A DNA stretch of 64,000 nucleotides from Vibrio neptunius (GTDB lineage Bacteria; Pseudomonadota; Gammaproteobacteria; Enterobacterales; Vibrionaceae), in contig CP079860.1 of NCBI GenBank assembly GCA_019339365.1, positions 992,001 to 1,056,000 of the forward strand, read 5' to 3'. Positions 35,690 through 45,008 of this stretch are shown here, one piece after another (within the stretch, counting starts at the first letter, position 1; each line of letters opens with the position of its first letter). Under the pieces are notes generated by a model that worked only from the letters and a program-made list of their open reading frames with translations, was not told where the DNA came from and searched no databases. Made by a program: the position numbers and the translations under genes.

Positions 35690-36379
35690 ATGGAAGTTAC
35701 GAAGAGTAAATGTGAAGTTATTGAAGTAATTAAAAGCATGATCGAGGAGTCTAATATAAACGAAAACCAATTTTATAAAACATTTAGAGAAAAAAAGTTA
35801 CCATTAGAGAAAATAAAATCGATTTTTCAACAATATTACTTTTACATAAGAACTTTTCCTGAGATTTTATCAGGTTTAGCTCCGCGTGTAGATGACGAAC
35901 TAATTAGATTGAAGATTAGTCGGACTGTTGTGTCCGAGTTGGGCGATGGGAGAGGTGCCCCACATTTTGCGATGTTTGAAGAGTCTCTAAGTGCTATAGG
36001 AGTTACTTTGGATGATTACAAATCTGTAGATTATACGACTGAAACTCGACAATTAATTGATGATCTAAATAGATTGTTTTTGGAAGAAAATCCTAATAAA
36101 GCAATAGGTGCTCACTATGTCATCGAAGAATTTGGACTTCCGATGATCATAAATTTATATGAAGGATTTAGACTCTATGATGGTTGGAAACATGAAGATT
36201 TCAATTATTTTTATCTACATATATTAATTGAATCTAATCATGTTGACTGGATCCAAGATGCATTGGTTGAAGCTAGTAAAGGTGGAGATGGGGCTAGAGA
36301 AGAATTAATATCTGGGGCCAGTGAAGTTTTGCAATCACTAACAAACTTCTGGAATGGACTTCATCGATTAACGAAATGA
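35690..36379 (+). CDS. heme-oxygenase-like diiron oxidase (HDO) family enzyme
   Basis: A 229-residue all-helical enzyme of the TenA/PqqC/HDO fold. Candidate iron ligands are E83, H92, E146 (or E147), H177, E181 and H184. The last three are spaced H-x3-E-x2-H, as in CADD, UndA, SznF and BesC-type oxidases. Such enzymes use O2 to cleave, oxidise or cyclise amino acids or fatty acids. It is nine bases after the exporter. Given the neighbours, an amino-acid-derived substrate is likely. TenA-type thiaminase is less likely because the metal ligands are retained. Confidence 0.75.
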   Translation: MEVTKSKCEVIEVIKSMIEESNINENQFYKTFREKKLPLEKIKSIFQQYYFYIRTFPEILSGLAPRVDDELIRLKISRTVVSELGDGRGAPHFAMFEESLSAIGVTLDDYKSVDYTTETRQLIDDLNRLFLEENPNKAIGAHYVIEEFGLPMIINLYEGFRLYDGWKHEDFNYFYLHILIESNHVDWIQDALVEASKGGDGAREELISGASEVLQSLTNFWNGLHRLTK

Positions 36380-36454
36380 TCTCAATTTAAAGCAGCAGTT
36401 TTAATTATTCTGCTGCTAATTTTTAATATTTTTAAAAATTAGATAGGAGATGGT

Positions 36455-37555
36455 TTGAATAATATTTATGGATATATGTCTAAGTTATCAAAAATGAAGT
36501 CATCAATTAATCTCTCTCAAGGGCTACCTATAAATATATATGATAGAGATTGGAGTGAATTTATGTCATCTGGAGAGGGATGTAATTGGCAATACATGCC
36601 TGTACAAGGCGCTATATTGCTTAATAGTAGAATAAAATCTATGTATGGGGATAATTATCACTCAATTATAACTTCTGGTTGTACAGAGTCACTTTTATGT
36701 AGTATGTATTGCTTAAAGACCCTGGGATATGAATCAATTGTCGTACCAGAACCATTCTATTCCTACTATCCAATGATGTGTAAAATGGCAGGGATTAGAT
36801 TTATTTCTAGTAGACTTTTAATAAATGATTATCAATTTGAAATAAATATAAATGATGTTAGAAAAAAAATAAATAATAAAACAGCAATATTGATCAATAC
36901 GCCACATAATCCTACAGGAATGGTTATTTCTAGCAAGGTGTGGCAGGAGATAATAAGTATATGCACAGAAAATAATTCATTTTTATTGGTTGATGATGTA
37001 TATAGAGAGTTCAACTATACTTCCAGTAAAATACCATATAATGAGCTATCTGGGATAATTGAACAAGTTTTAATTTCAGGCTCACTTTCTAAGTCCTTAG
37101 CAGCTTCCGGTTTAAGGGTAGGTTGGTTAGTTGGTTCAAAAAAAAATATAAGAATTTCCAACTCCTACCACATGCATATGTCAAATTGTACTGCAGATAT
37201 AATTCAGCGTGCGGCTGCTAGTATGATAGATAGGTATGGTGGTGAGGGTGCAAATAGATTCAGAAAATACTATAAAGAAAATCGTAATATCCTTTACTCA
37301 ACACTTATTAATAAAGGTATGAAGGCCTATTATCCAAGAGGTGGTCACTTTGTAACTGTTGACTGTAATGATTTGACAACTTCTAAATCCGCAAAAGAAA
37401 TATGTATATCTATAACAAATCAATGCGGAGTGACACCGCTTCCCCTGGATGAATTTCATACAAGTAAAAGTAAATTTATTCGATTCTCTTTTTCCGTTAG
37501 GCGCCCAGATTTACTTACAGCATGTGATAGGTTAAGTAGCTTAAATATAGGTTAA
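36455..37555 (+). CDS. PLP-dependent aminotransferase, class I/II
   Basis: A 366-residue fold type I aminotransferase. TTG 36455 lies five bases after GGAG. Key residues are visible: NTPHNPTG (PLP Asn at about 152), VDDVYREF (Asp and Tyr), SGSLSKSLAASGLRVGW with the Schiff-base Lys at 213, and a late FIRFSFSVRR with the substrate Arg. It resembles the alanine/aspartate/kynurenine-aminotransferase group. In the pathway it would interconvert an amino acid and its 2-keto acid. Confidence 0.88.
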   Translation: MNNIYGYMSKLSKMKSSINLSQGLPINIYDRDWSEFMSSGEGCNWQYMPVQGAILLNSRIKSMYGDNYHSIITSGCTESLLCSMYCLKTLGYESIVVPEPFYSYYPMMCKMAGIRFISSRLLINDYQFEININDVRKKINNKTAILINTPHNPTGMVISSKVWQEIISICTENNSFLLVDDVYREFNYTSSKIPYNELSGIIEQVLISGSLSKSLAASGLRVGWLVGSKKNIRISNSYHMHMSNCTADIIQRAAASMIDRYGGEGANRFRKYYKENRNILYSTLINKGMKAYYPRGGHFVTVDCNDLTTSKSAKEICISITNQCGVTPLPLDEFHTSKSKFIRFSFSVRRPDLLTACDRLSSLNIG

Positions 37556-37559
37556 ATCG

Positions 37560-38612
37560 ATGAAAGATAAATATATAATTTTGGGCGGTGGCCCTTCTGC
37601 CGCTCTGATAACGAAAAGGTTAATTTCTGAGGGGAAAAAAGTTTTAATTATTTCCGACAAGTTAGGTGGTTCCATGTCTTGTATGGGATATAAACAACTG
37701 CAGTCATACAAGAACGAGCTTGATATTAAACATCATGAAAAAGCTATAAACGATTATATTTTCGACAATTCTTTAACCCCAAATGCTGCTAATTATATAG
37801 ACTATATAACAGATTGTATTAAAAGTTATCCGATTGAAGTGGTTCTAGGATTTGTTTCATTTATAGAGGAAAGGAAAGATATTTATTCCTGCCACGTAAT
37901 AATCAATGGAGATATAGTAGAATTTGAAACTAAAAATTTGATAATTGCTACAGGAATAAAACCTAGGAATATCCCAAGTGTGATAGATTCTTATAATACA
38001 ATAAATTGTTTTTCAGCATATCAATTTTTTGAATCTGATAAATGTCTAGAAAAAATTGGTTACGAAGTTTTTATAATTGGTAGCGGAAATTCAGCCTTCC
38101 AAATTGCTACTTCAGCCTATGAAAGGGGGTTTAAATCAACCGTATTAGCTCGTGAATATCTAGGAGTTTATCCACAAGAAAATCAGGATCGGTTTGCACT
38201 CAGAGCACCATCTCAAAAGGCCATTGAATATATATGGAAATCTCAGAGTTCTTCTGAGTTGGTAGAGTCACGCTTTTTAATATATAGCAATCTCTCTCGC
38301 TCTAAAGATTGCATTTCAGCCCTGGTTGAAAGCAAAAAAAATAACAATCATATTGCAAGACGTTGTTACGATAATCTATCAGTTGAAGAGGATTACGGTA
38401 ATAAAGTGATTTCTATAAGTATCAAAGATTCTATAGTTATTTCAGCGATTGGTACAATTGGTAATTTGCCAGATAATAATATCAAGGGACTGTATTTAAA
38501 CGATAAAGGTTTTGTTAGTAAAATTAAATCTAAGTCTGTAAATAAAAATATTTCCGTTATAGGCACTTTAGCTGGAGCTAGATCTATTAATACGATGGAG
38601 TGTTATAACTAA
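37560..38612 (+). CDS. FAD/NAD(P)-dependent oxidoreductase
   Basis: A 350-residue flavoprotein with an N-terminal FAD Rossmann motif ILGGGPSAALITKRL, an internal ATGIKPRNIPS motif typical of thioredoxin-reductase-like and FMO-like enzymes, a second nucleotide site FIIGSGNSAFQIA near 172-186, and an ending SVIGTLAGARS. No CxxC redox pair is seen, so it is not a thioredoxin reductase; a monooxygenase or dehydrogenase is more likely. The gap to the aminotransferase is four bases. Confidence 0.8.
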   Translation: MKDKYIILGGGPSAALITKRLISEGKKVLIISDKLGGSMSCMGYKQLQSYKNELDIKHHEKAINDYIFDNSLTPNAANYIDYITDCIKSYPIEVVLGFVSFIEERKDIYSCHVIINGDIVEFETKNLIIATGIKPRNIPSVIDSYNTINCFSAYQFFESDKCLEKIGYEVFIIGSGNSAFQIATSAYERGFKSTVLAREYLGVYPQENQDRFALRAPSQKAIEYIWKSQSSSELVESRFLIYSNLSRSKDCISALVESKKNNNHIARRCYDNLSVEEDYGNKVISISIKDSIVISAIGTIGNLPDNNIKGLYLNDKGFVSKIKSKSVNKNISVIGTLAGARSINTMECYN

Positions 38613-38625
38613 GGGGAAAGTTAAA

Positions 38626-39510
38626 ATGTTGATTAATGAGTTAAAGGATGGTTTTGGTTGTAGACTGAGTGAACTCGACCTTTCAAAAGGAAAAGTTGAT
38701 GATGATTTAATATTAAAGATTAAGAATATCCTTTTTAAATATAAAGTTATAATTATAGAAGACCAATTTTTTTCCGATGAAGAATATTTATCTTTTATGT
38801 CAAAATTGGGGAAGCCGATTACTCATATTCTATCTGAATTCGCTCTAGAGCATATGCCAGAAATAATAAAAATATCGAACTATGTTGATTCCGATGCTAG
38901 GGAGCACGGTGTCCTTTATGGTGGTGCTTACTGGCACAGTGACATGGCTTATCGTAAAGAGGTTGGTGTTGCGACTTCGTTATATGCAATAAATGCTCCT
39001 AAAAATGGGCCGAAAACAATGTTTCTGGACTTAGAATCAGGGCTTAAATCTATCGTTAATAATACTAATTTTCATAGGGAGTTATCAGAGATTTATGGCC
39101 TTGATTTACAGTCAACTAAAGTGCTTCACAAATTTGGTAACAGAAGAAAAATTACAGATAAGGAGGAATGTGAGCAAAAATTATCAAGCGAAAAATGTAA
39201 AGATCATGAACATTGCCTGCATGACCTTGTAGTAAGACATCCAATTACTGGCACAGCCTCACTATTTGCTACTAGTGGAAGCTCATTTAAAATTCAAGGA
39301 AAAAGCGAACTAGAATCTATTTTTATTTTGAATTTATTGGAAGATTTTATTTTTGAAAATTCGAAATATTATGAACACTCTTACACTAAGGGTGAGATAA
39401 TTATTTGGGATAATATTTCTACTATTCATTGCGGTAAAGGCATTTCACCTTGTGAATCAAAAGAGGGTAGCAGAATTTTACACAGGATTAATATTCATTA
39501 TGGAGAGTAG
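38626..39510 (+). CDS. TauD/TfdA-family Fe(II)/2-oxoglutarate dioxygenase
   Basis: A 294-residue oxygenase. The iron facial triad is visible as WHSDMAY (H104, D106) and the distal TIHCGKG (H268), with R287 in RINIHYGE for 2-oxoglutarate. Such enzymes hydroxylate, halogenate or desaturate free amino acids and similar small molecules. AGGGGAAAG precedes ATG 38626. It is tightly packed between the FAD enzyme and the ligase. Confidence 0.88.
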   Translation: MLINELKDGFGCRLSELDLSKGKVDDDLILKIKNILFKYKVIIIEDQFFSDEEYLSFMSKLGKPITHILSEFALEHMPEIIKISNYVDSDAREHGVLYGGAYWHSDMAYRKEVGVATSLYAINAPKNGPKTMFLDLESGLKSIVNNTNFHRELSEIYGLDLQSTKVLHKFGNRRKITDKEECEQKLSSEKCKDHEHCLHDLVVRHPITGTASLFATSGSSFKIQGKSELESIFILNLLEDFIFENSKYYEHSYTKGEIIIWDNISTIHCGKGISPCESKEGSRILHRINIHYGE

Positions 39511-39511
39511 T

Positions 39512-40780
39512 ATGATAAAAAATCTAGTTTTAATTTCTCAGACTTACATTGGTTTAGGTTCTGATATTATTTTAGGAATGCTATCCAGCAGAGTTAAAAT
39601 TACTTTATTTATAAGCGAAAGTGAGGATGTTGATGATAGAATTATTCCTTACCTAGATAAAATCTACAAAGTTTCGAGCTCACTGGATAGTAGCCTACGT
39701 CCCGTATTGTCCCATGAAAATATAATAGAAATTTTGCTTGATGAGATCTCTGATATCAACCCTTCTAATAGTTTTTCTATATTTTGCCAGCAAGAAGATA
39801 ATGTATTGACTGCTGCGTATGTTAGAGAGGCTCTAAATATCAAAGGAGATTTGCCAAGCGACATGTTGAAGTTCAGAGATAAGTTACTAATGAAGGAAAT
39901 AGTTGGAAAATTAATGAGCAATAGCATTCCTAAACATACGTGTTTAGATGTTGGTCGAGCGAAAAGTAGTGAAAAAGAATATTATGAAAATTTGACTAAA
40001 ACGTTAGGAGAGATCTTGGTTATAAAACCTACAAGTGGGGCAGGTAGTGTAAATGTTAAAATTGTAAATAATTTATATGATTTTCAAGATTTTATCGAAA
40101 TGATAGAGGATAATAAATATAATTTTTCCTATGAGGTTGATGAGTTTATAGAAGGTAAAATGTATCAGTGTGATTCAATAGTTGTGGACGGCAAAGTTTA
40201 TTTTTCGGGTATCTTGGAATTAGGGTGCTCTAACTTTGACTTTGTCTTAGGAAAGCCTTTATCAGTTTTCCCTGTCCTCGATAAGAAATTACATGAGATA
40301 TTATCAATTTTCAATCAGAGTGTAATAGATGCTCTTGGTTTTCGTAACGGCTCCACTCACTTAGAAGTGTTTGTTTCAAACGACAATGGAAAAATTACGT
40401 TTCTAGAGATAGCAGCTCGTGTGCCCGGTGGAATTGGGGTCCCTTATCACAAAAAAAATAGTAATGTTAATATGGTTGATGCAACCCTATTGTTGAGCTG
40501 CGGGTTAGATATTAAGCAGTACATTAAACCTAAATGTAGCAACAATGTTGTTTCAGCCTTACTGCCTGTTCAGAATGGTAAAGTGCTCGAATTACTGGAG
40601 CCCAGATTGCAAAGTCAATACGAACTACAATGGCATATCTCAGTTGGTGACATTGTAGAATCAAACTCTCTTGTTGACACTGCAGGTGTTTTAACCTTTT
40701 TTAATGATGATTTGGTCCAATTAAGAGCTGACTTTGAAAGCTTGCAAGCCTATTGCCCTGTTCGCGCTGTCGAAATTTAA
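39512..40780 (+). CDS. ATP-grasp ligase
   Basis: A 422-residue ligase starting at ATG 39512, behind GGAGAG, one base after the dioxygenase stop. ATP-grasp marks are VIKPTSGAGSVNVK (nucleotide lid), the EVDEFIEGKMYQCDSIV block, and the metal-binding HLEVFVSNDNGKITFLEIAARVPGG. It is closest in style to L-amino acid ligases (BacD/YwfE type) and carnosine-synthase-like enzymes. It probably joins the oxidised amino acid to another amino acid. It ends the operon. Confidence 0.88.
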   Translation: MIKNLVLISQTYIGLGSDIILGMLSSRVKITLFISESEDVDDRIIPYLDKIYKVSSSLDSSLRPVLSHENIIEILLDEISDINPSNSFSIFCQQEDNVLTAAYVREALNIKGDLPSDMLKFRDKLLMKEIVGKLMSNSIPKHTCLDVGRAKSSEKEYYENLTKTLGEILVIKPTSGAGSVNVKIVNNLYDFQDFIEMIEDNKYNFSYEVDEFIEGKMYQCDSIVVDGKVYFSGILELGCSNFDFVLGKPLSVFPVLDKKLHEILSIFNQSVIDALGFRNGSTHLEVFVSNDNGKITFLEIAARVPGGIGVPYHKKNSNVNMVDATLLLSCGLDIKQYIKPKCSNNVVSALLPVQNGKVLELLEPRLQSQYELQWHISVGDIVESNSLVDTAGVLTFFNDDLVQLRADFESLQAYCPVRAVEI

Positions 40781-40973
40781 ATTGGTAGTAGTTTTATGCA
40801 TTATTGTTTATGCTTTATGGGGTTTTGTTTCCAAATTCAAATTTTGGACAAGAGCCCTTACATGTCTAACTATTAGGCGAGCGTTATTGTTTCAGGCTTG
40901 CTTAATCCTTCCAGTTTGTTTAATGCTCTTTTATCACGTAGAGTCTGGCGAAAGCGGCATATGGCCGTGGATA

Positions 40974-41025
40974 CAAGTGAAAAAGCAACCCCTCGAGATC
41001 TGCCTTGCAGCAGTCAAGAACGATG
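40974..41025 (+). pseudogene. DUF4116-like repeat remnant
   Basis: KKQPLEICLAAVKN in one frame matches the 22-residue repeat of protein C (QTPEICLAAVKQN). It is a fragment of the immunity array left on the right side of the inserted AT-rich operon. Confidence 0.6.
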
Positions 41026-41079
41026 AGCCACATATGGCGTCGTTGACCTTCAAACTGATTTGATCATTAACAACGCCAC

Positions 41080-41208
41080 TTCCATGATAAACAACTGCAA
41101 TTGGTTAAAAAACTGATTGGGTTGGGCTACCAGCTTCCTCTGGATGAGATCATGGAGTTACTGGAAGATGAAGAGCTGGACGATTACGCCAAAGCCCTTG
41201 CTCATTAA
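41080..41208 (+). pseudogene. 3' remnant of protein B
   Basis: The bases from the HDK...LQLVKKL segment to the closing DYAKALAH stop are a near-exact match to the end of the 26750 gene. No start or upstream frame remains. This is the other half of the copy broken at 33703. Confidence 0.8.
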
Positions 41209-41502
41209 GCTGACTCTGCCTCCTAAGCTTGCCCTGATGACGGCCTGTCGCCAACACATCTCAGTGATAAACGCCCTTCGGGTCTTATAGGACGAGTTTG
41301 TGCGAGTGCGTTTGCTAAAATGGAAAAGTGGGCGGGTAGGCTTGGAGCGGGTGGTACGGTTTTAATGACCCAGTGATTGGTTGTGGTGCAGGCGAGATGA
41401 TGGTTTGTATCAGTAGAAGCGCCGTCACCTTCAAATAAGGCTATTCAGCCGGGCACTTTTACGATGTAATGAGCGCCAATCGATGATTTAGGAATACAAC
41501 AG
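41209..41502. other. intergenic region at the end of the accessory block
   Basis: About 290 bases between the last immunity remnant and YaiI. No ORF, tRNA or strong repeat was seen. The base composition returns to that of the chromosome. Confidence 0.4.
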
Positions 41503-41961
41503 ATGAAAATTTGGGTTGATGCAGATGCGTGTCCAGTGGTGATCAGAGACATTCTTTTTAGGGCTTCTGAGCGAACTGGTGTGGAAGTCACCTTGGTGGC
41601 GAACCAGTTTATCCGCACCCCTGCTTCTCCAAAAGTGACCATGCTTCAGGTTCAGGCTGGTTTTGATGTGGCAGACAATGAGATTGTCCAACGTTGTGAG
41701 GCGGGCGATTTAGTCATCACCAGTGATATCCCACTGGCCGATGAGATCATTACCAAAGGCGGCCATGCGTTGAGTTCTCGGGGTGAACAGTTTACGAAAG
41801 AGAACATAAAATCTCGTCTTAATATTCGTGATTTTATGGAAACCATGCGCAGTAGCGGTGTACAAACAGGGGGGCCAGCGCCCTTGAACCAAGCCGATCG
41901 ACAGCAATTTGCTAACCACTTGGACAAATGGCTAGTACAGTGGCAAAGGGCACAAAAGTAG
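41503..41961 (+). CDS. yaiI: YaiI/YqxD (DUF188) family protein
   Basis: A 152-residue protein with the family start [15 protein letters not shown], a PIN-like acidic arrangement ([11 protein letters not shown]) and the SSRGEQF end block. The length matches E. coli YaiI exactly. PIN-like nuclease activity is suspected in the family but not shown. AGGAA precedes the start. Nine bases separate it from the LysR gene. Confidence 0.92.
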   Translation: MKIWVDADACPVVIRDILFRASERTGVEVTLVANQFIRTPASPKVTMLQVQAGFDVADNEIVQRCEAGDLVITSDIPLADEIITKGGHALSSRGEQFTKENIKSRLNIRDFMETMRSSGVQTGGPAPLNQADRQQFANHLDKWLVQWQRAQK

Positions 41962-41970
41962 GAGTAGGGC

Positions 41971-42924
41971 ATGTCCTTGGTTAACCAGCTATCACTGTTT
42001 ATTGATGTTGTGCAGCAAGGGTCTTTCACCAAAGCGGCCACCTTGCACAACATGGATAATTCGTCATTATCGAAACAGATCAAAAAACTGGAATCTGAGC
42101 TCGGTGTCCAGCTTCTCAATCGCTCTACTCGTTCCTTTTCCTTAACACCTGCAGGTGAAGAGATTTTGGAACAAGCCCACAGTCTGGTGGACACACTCGG
42201 GCATGTTCATTCGATTGCCGATTCTTATCAGGCAAGACCAAAAGGGCGAATACGCATCACAGCGCCCTTACATATTGGTCAACATTACCTTCAGCCTGTG
42301 ATTACGCAATTTATGCGCAGCTACCCTGAGGTTGAAATTAACCTGCAAATGGATGATAAGCGTTCCGACATCATTTCTGATCATTTTGATGTTGCGTTTC
42401 GCCTTGGTCGGCTGGAAGATTCGAGTTTGATTGCGAGGAAAATCGCCGATATCAGGCCGGTAATTTTGGCGTCTGAACGCTTTATTACGCAGTATGGTGA
42501 TCCTCAAACCCCCGAGGAGTTAATGCGCTTACCTTCGGTGGTCTACAGCAATGGGCCACTCACCGTGGATACGGCTCGTATTAGTGAAACACCAGAGGGC
42601 AGTCGCTTCATTAATCACAAAATGACGGGGAAATATAAGGTCAATGATGTGCTGACCTTATTGGCGGCAGTCCAAGATGGATTGGGCTATGCCATGATTT
42701 CATCCTCCAATCTCTATTGTCCCGTTGCCGACATCAACCTCAAGCCACTGCTCACTCATTACGGCTTATGTAATCGTGGGCTCGCACTCTACGCCTTGTA
42801 CCCACATCGCAAGCAAACCGCTTTAGTGAGAGAGTTTATCTCGGCAGTGAAGGCCCATATCGGAACGCCGCCCATTTGGGAAAAGCACGTCCCCAATTTT
42901 TCTCAGCTATACCCAGCCCGCTAA
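41971..42924 (+). CDS. LysR-family transcriptional regulator
   Basis: A 317-residue regulator with an N-terminal winged HTH (residues about 5-62: GSFTKAATLHNMDNSSLSKQIKKLE) and a CrgA-type effector-binding domain (RGRIRITAPLHIG). GGAGTAGGGC precedes ATG 41971. It follows yaiI directly and converges on the BCCT gene. The target is unknown. Confidence 0.92.
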   Translation: MSLVNQLSLFIDVVQQGSFTKAATLHNMDNSSLSKQIKKLESELGVQLLNRSTRSFSLTPAGEEILEQAHSLVDTLGHVHSIADSYQARPKGRIRITAPLHIGQHYLQPVITQFMRSYPEVEINLQMDDKRSDIISDHFDVAFRLGRLEDSSLIARKIADIRPVILASERFITQYGDPQTPEELMRLPSVVYSNGPLTVDTARISETPEGSRFINHKMTGKYKVNDVLTLLAAVQDGLGYAMISSSNLYCPVADINLKPLLTHYGLCNRGLALYALYPHRKQTALVREFISAVKAHIGTPPIWEKHVPNFSQLYPAR

Positions 42925-43035
42925 ATGATGGGTATTGCGTTGTCGCGGGCATGTTTTTGCGTCATTGGTGTGCCTAGAGGGACAGTGGCGCTCAGTTCGC
43001 TGTGTCCTGCCAATCAGTTTAGATAGGCATAAAAA

Positions 43036-43064
43036 AATCGGAAACCGACACTGGGTTTCCGATT
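43036..43064. terminator. bidirectional terminator
   Basis: AATCGGAAACC pairs perfectly with GGTTTCCGATT between convergent LysR and BCCT genes. A-rich and T-rich bases on the two sides suit both strands. Confidence 0.75.
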
Positions 43065-43129
43065 GTGTTTGTATACTGGCAGTTGTGTTCTGCTCTCAAT
43101 TCACTTTGCGTTATGATGCGAACGAGTGA

Positions 43130-44722
43130 TTAGGCGTAGCTTAACTTATGGTGTTGCAACTCGGTACGCATGCCCATCAACAAGCTGACACACATGGTGA
43201 GTAGAATCACGGTAAATGGTAAGCCAGTTGAGATGGTTCCGGCCTGTAATGCCTGAATCGCCTCTGTACCACCAACCCAAAGCAGCATGGCGGCGATAGC
43301 CCCTTCAACTGAGGCCCAGAAGATGCGTTGTGGGATAGGAGCATCGACTTTACCGCCTGCTGTAATGCTGTCGACAACCAAAGAGGCGGAATCAGAAGAG
43401 GTGATAAAGAACACCATGATCAGCACAATAGAAATCACAGACAGTACTGTTCCCATTGGCATAGCATCAAAGGCATAAAACAGAGAGAGCGTAATGTCGG
43501 TCAAACCATTCTGACCTAGCTCACCAACTTGATTGACCACTTGTTCAATGGCCAGGCCACCAAAAGCAGACATCCAAACCACTGTGATAGCGGTAGGGAT
43601 CAAGATCACCGCTGAAAGGAATTCGCGTACTGTACGACCTTTGGAAATACGAGCGATAAACATACCAACACATGGTGACCAAGATACCCACCAAGCCCAG
43701 TAGAATACGGTCCAACCGTGCATCCAAGCTTCGTCTTCGCGTCCATAAGGGTTACTCAGTGGAAGCATGTTTTCTACATAGCCGGTTAGCGTTGTGGGAA
43801 TCGTACCCAATGCCGTCGCTAGTCCAGCAATGATCACAAACATCAGTAGGGCGAAAGCCACAAGCAGGTTGATGTTGCTGAGGACTTTCACGCCACCATC
43901 AATGCCGCGGACAACCGACATCACCGCCAGACTGGTAACAAAGGCAATCACACCGAGTTGTAACCCTAGGCCACTATCGATACCAAAGACATGGCTGATA
44001 CCACTGGCAGCTTGTTGAGCGCCTAGGCCCAATGAGGTAGCAAGACCAAATAGTGTCGCCAGGACAGCAAGGGTATCGATGATATGACCAAACCAGCCCC
44101 ATGTGCGGTCACCCAAAATTGGATAAAACACGGAGCGAATGGAAAGTGGTAAGCCTTTATTGAATGCAAAGAATGCCATCGCAAGTGCGACTACGGCGTA
44201 AATCGCCCATGGGTGAAGGCCCCAGTGGAACATTGTGGCGCCAAGGGCGACTTTAGCTGCTTCTTCAGTGAATGGCTCGACACCAAGTGGTGTTTCAAAC
44301 CAGCCAGTGAAGTAAGCAACGGGTTCGGCAACGCCCCAGAACATCAGACCGATGCCCATCCCGGCGGCAAACAGCATTGCAATCCATGACAGGTTGGAGT
44401 GCTCAGGCTTAGCGTCGACACCGCCGATACGAATTTTACCAAATGGAGATAAAACCAGACCAATACAAAAAATCAGAAACACATTGCCTGACCACATAAA
44501 CAGCGTATCAAATGACTCAATGATTTGCAGTTTTACGCCATCAAGAGTGGATTTTGCAACGTTAGGGTCGGCGATAAGAAGGGCGATAAGAAAGACAATG
44601 ATCAGGCCAGCACTGGCACCAAAAACGGGATTGTGAACGTCAAAACCCCATTTCTGAACGTTGTCTTGGCCGACGGTATAATCGGTATTTTCAATACTAT
44701 ACCTATCCTTATTACTACTCAT
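43130..44722 (-). CDS. BCCT-family betaine/carnitine/choline transporter
   Basis: A 530-residue sodium- or proton-coupled transporter with 12 membrane helices. The BCCT signature is present: MGIGLMFWGVAEP and GWTVFYWAWWVSWSPCVGMFIARISKGRTVREF, the latter holding the Trp box that binds quaternary amines. The length is typical for uptake of glycine betaine or similar osmolytes. It fits with the proXWV importer 9 kb away as salt-stress defence. The substrate within the family cannot be fixed. Confidence 0.93.
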   Translation of the reverse strand: MSSNKDRYSIENTDYTVGQDNVQKWGFDVHNPVFGASAGLIIVFLIALLIADPNVAKSTLDGVKLQIIESFDTLFMWSGNVFLIFCIGLVLSPFGKIRIGGVDAKPEHSNLSWIAMLFAAGMGIGLMFWGVAEPVAYFTGWFETPLGVEPFTEEAAKVALGATMFHWGLHPWAIYAVVALAMAFFAFNKGLPLSIRSVFYPILGDRTWGWFGHIIDTLAVLATLFGLATSLGLGAQQAASGISHVFGIDSGLGLQLGVIAFVTSLAVMSVVRGIDGGVKVLSNINLLVAFALLMFVIIAGLATALGTIPTTLTGYVENMLPLSNPYGREDEAWMHGWTVFYWAWWVSWSPCVGMFIARISKGRTVREFLSAVILIPTAITVVWMSAFGGLAIEQVVNQVGELGQNGLTDITLSLFYAFDAMPMGTVLSVISIVLIMVFFITSSDSASLVVDSITAGGKVDAPIPQRIFWASVEGAIAAMLLWVGGTEAIQALQAGTISTGLPFTVILLTMCVSLLMGMRTELQHHKLSYA

Positions 44723-45008
44723 TAATCCTCGCTAATTATTTAGAGTTCGAAGTAAATTGTGCGGTGCAGGGTAGCAGAAGGTCAACCAAAACGAAAGTCA
44801 GTCAGGCTTTTTAACAATATTTGTATAAATAATGTAAGAAAGATTAGGTAGAGGTCTAATGAAATGTGTCAGTTCTGTAACCTGTGGCGTTGATGACTTT
44901 GGTTGGCGACCTGTCACTTTCGCTTCCTTGCTGTGTGAGTCATGGTTGAACGCCACAACGATGTAAATGGTTCCTTTCAGTAAGTCAGGCTATGGGCTAA
45001 ATCGCGGC

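Noticed and set aside
35690..36379. TenA thiaminase or PqqC
   Set aside because: The metal-ligand pattern H-x3-E-x2-H and the neighbours fit an HDO better; no thi or pqq genes are near.
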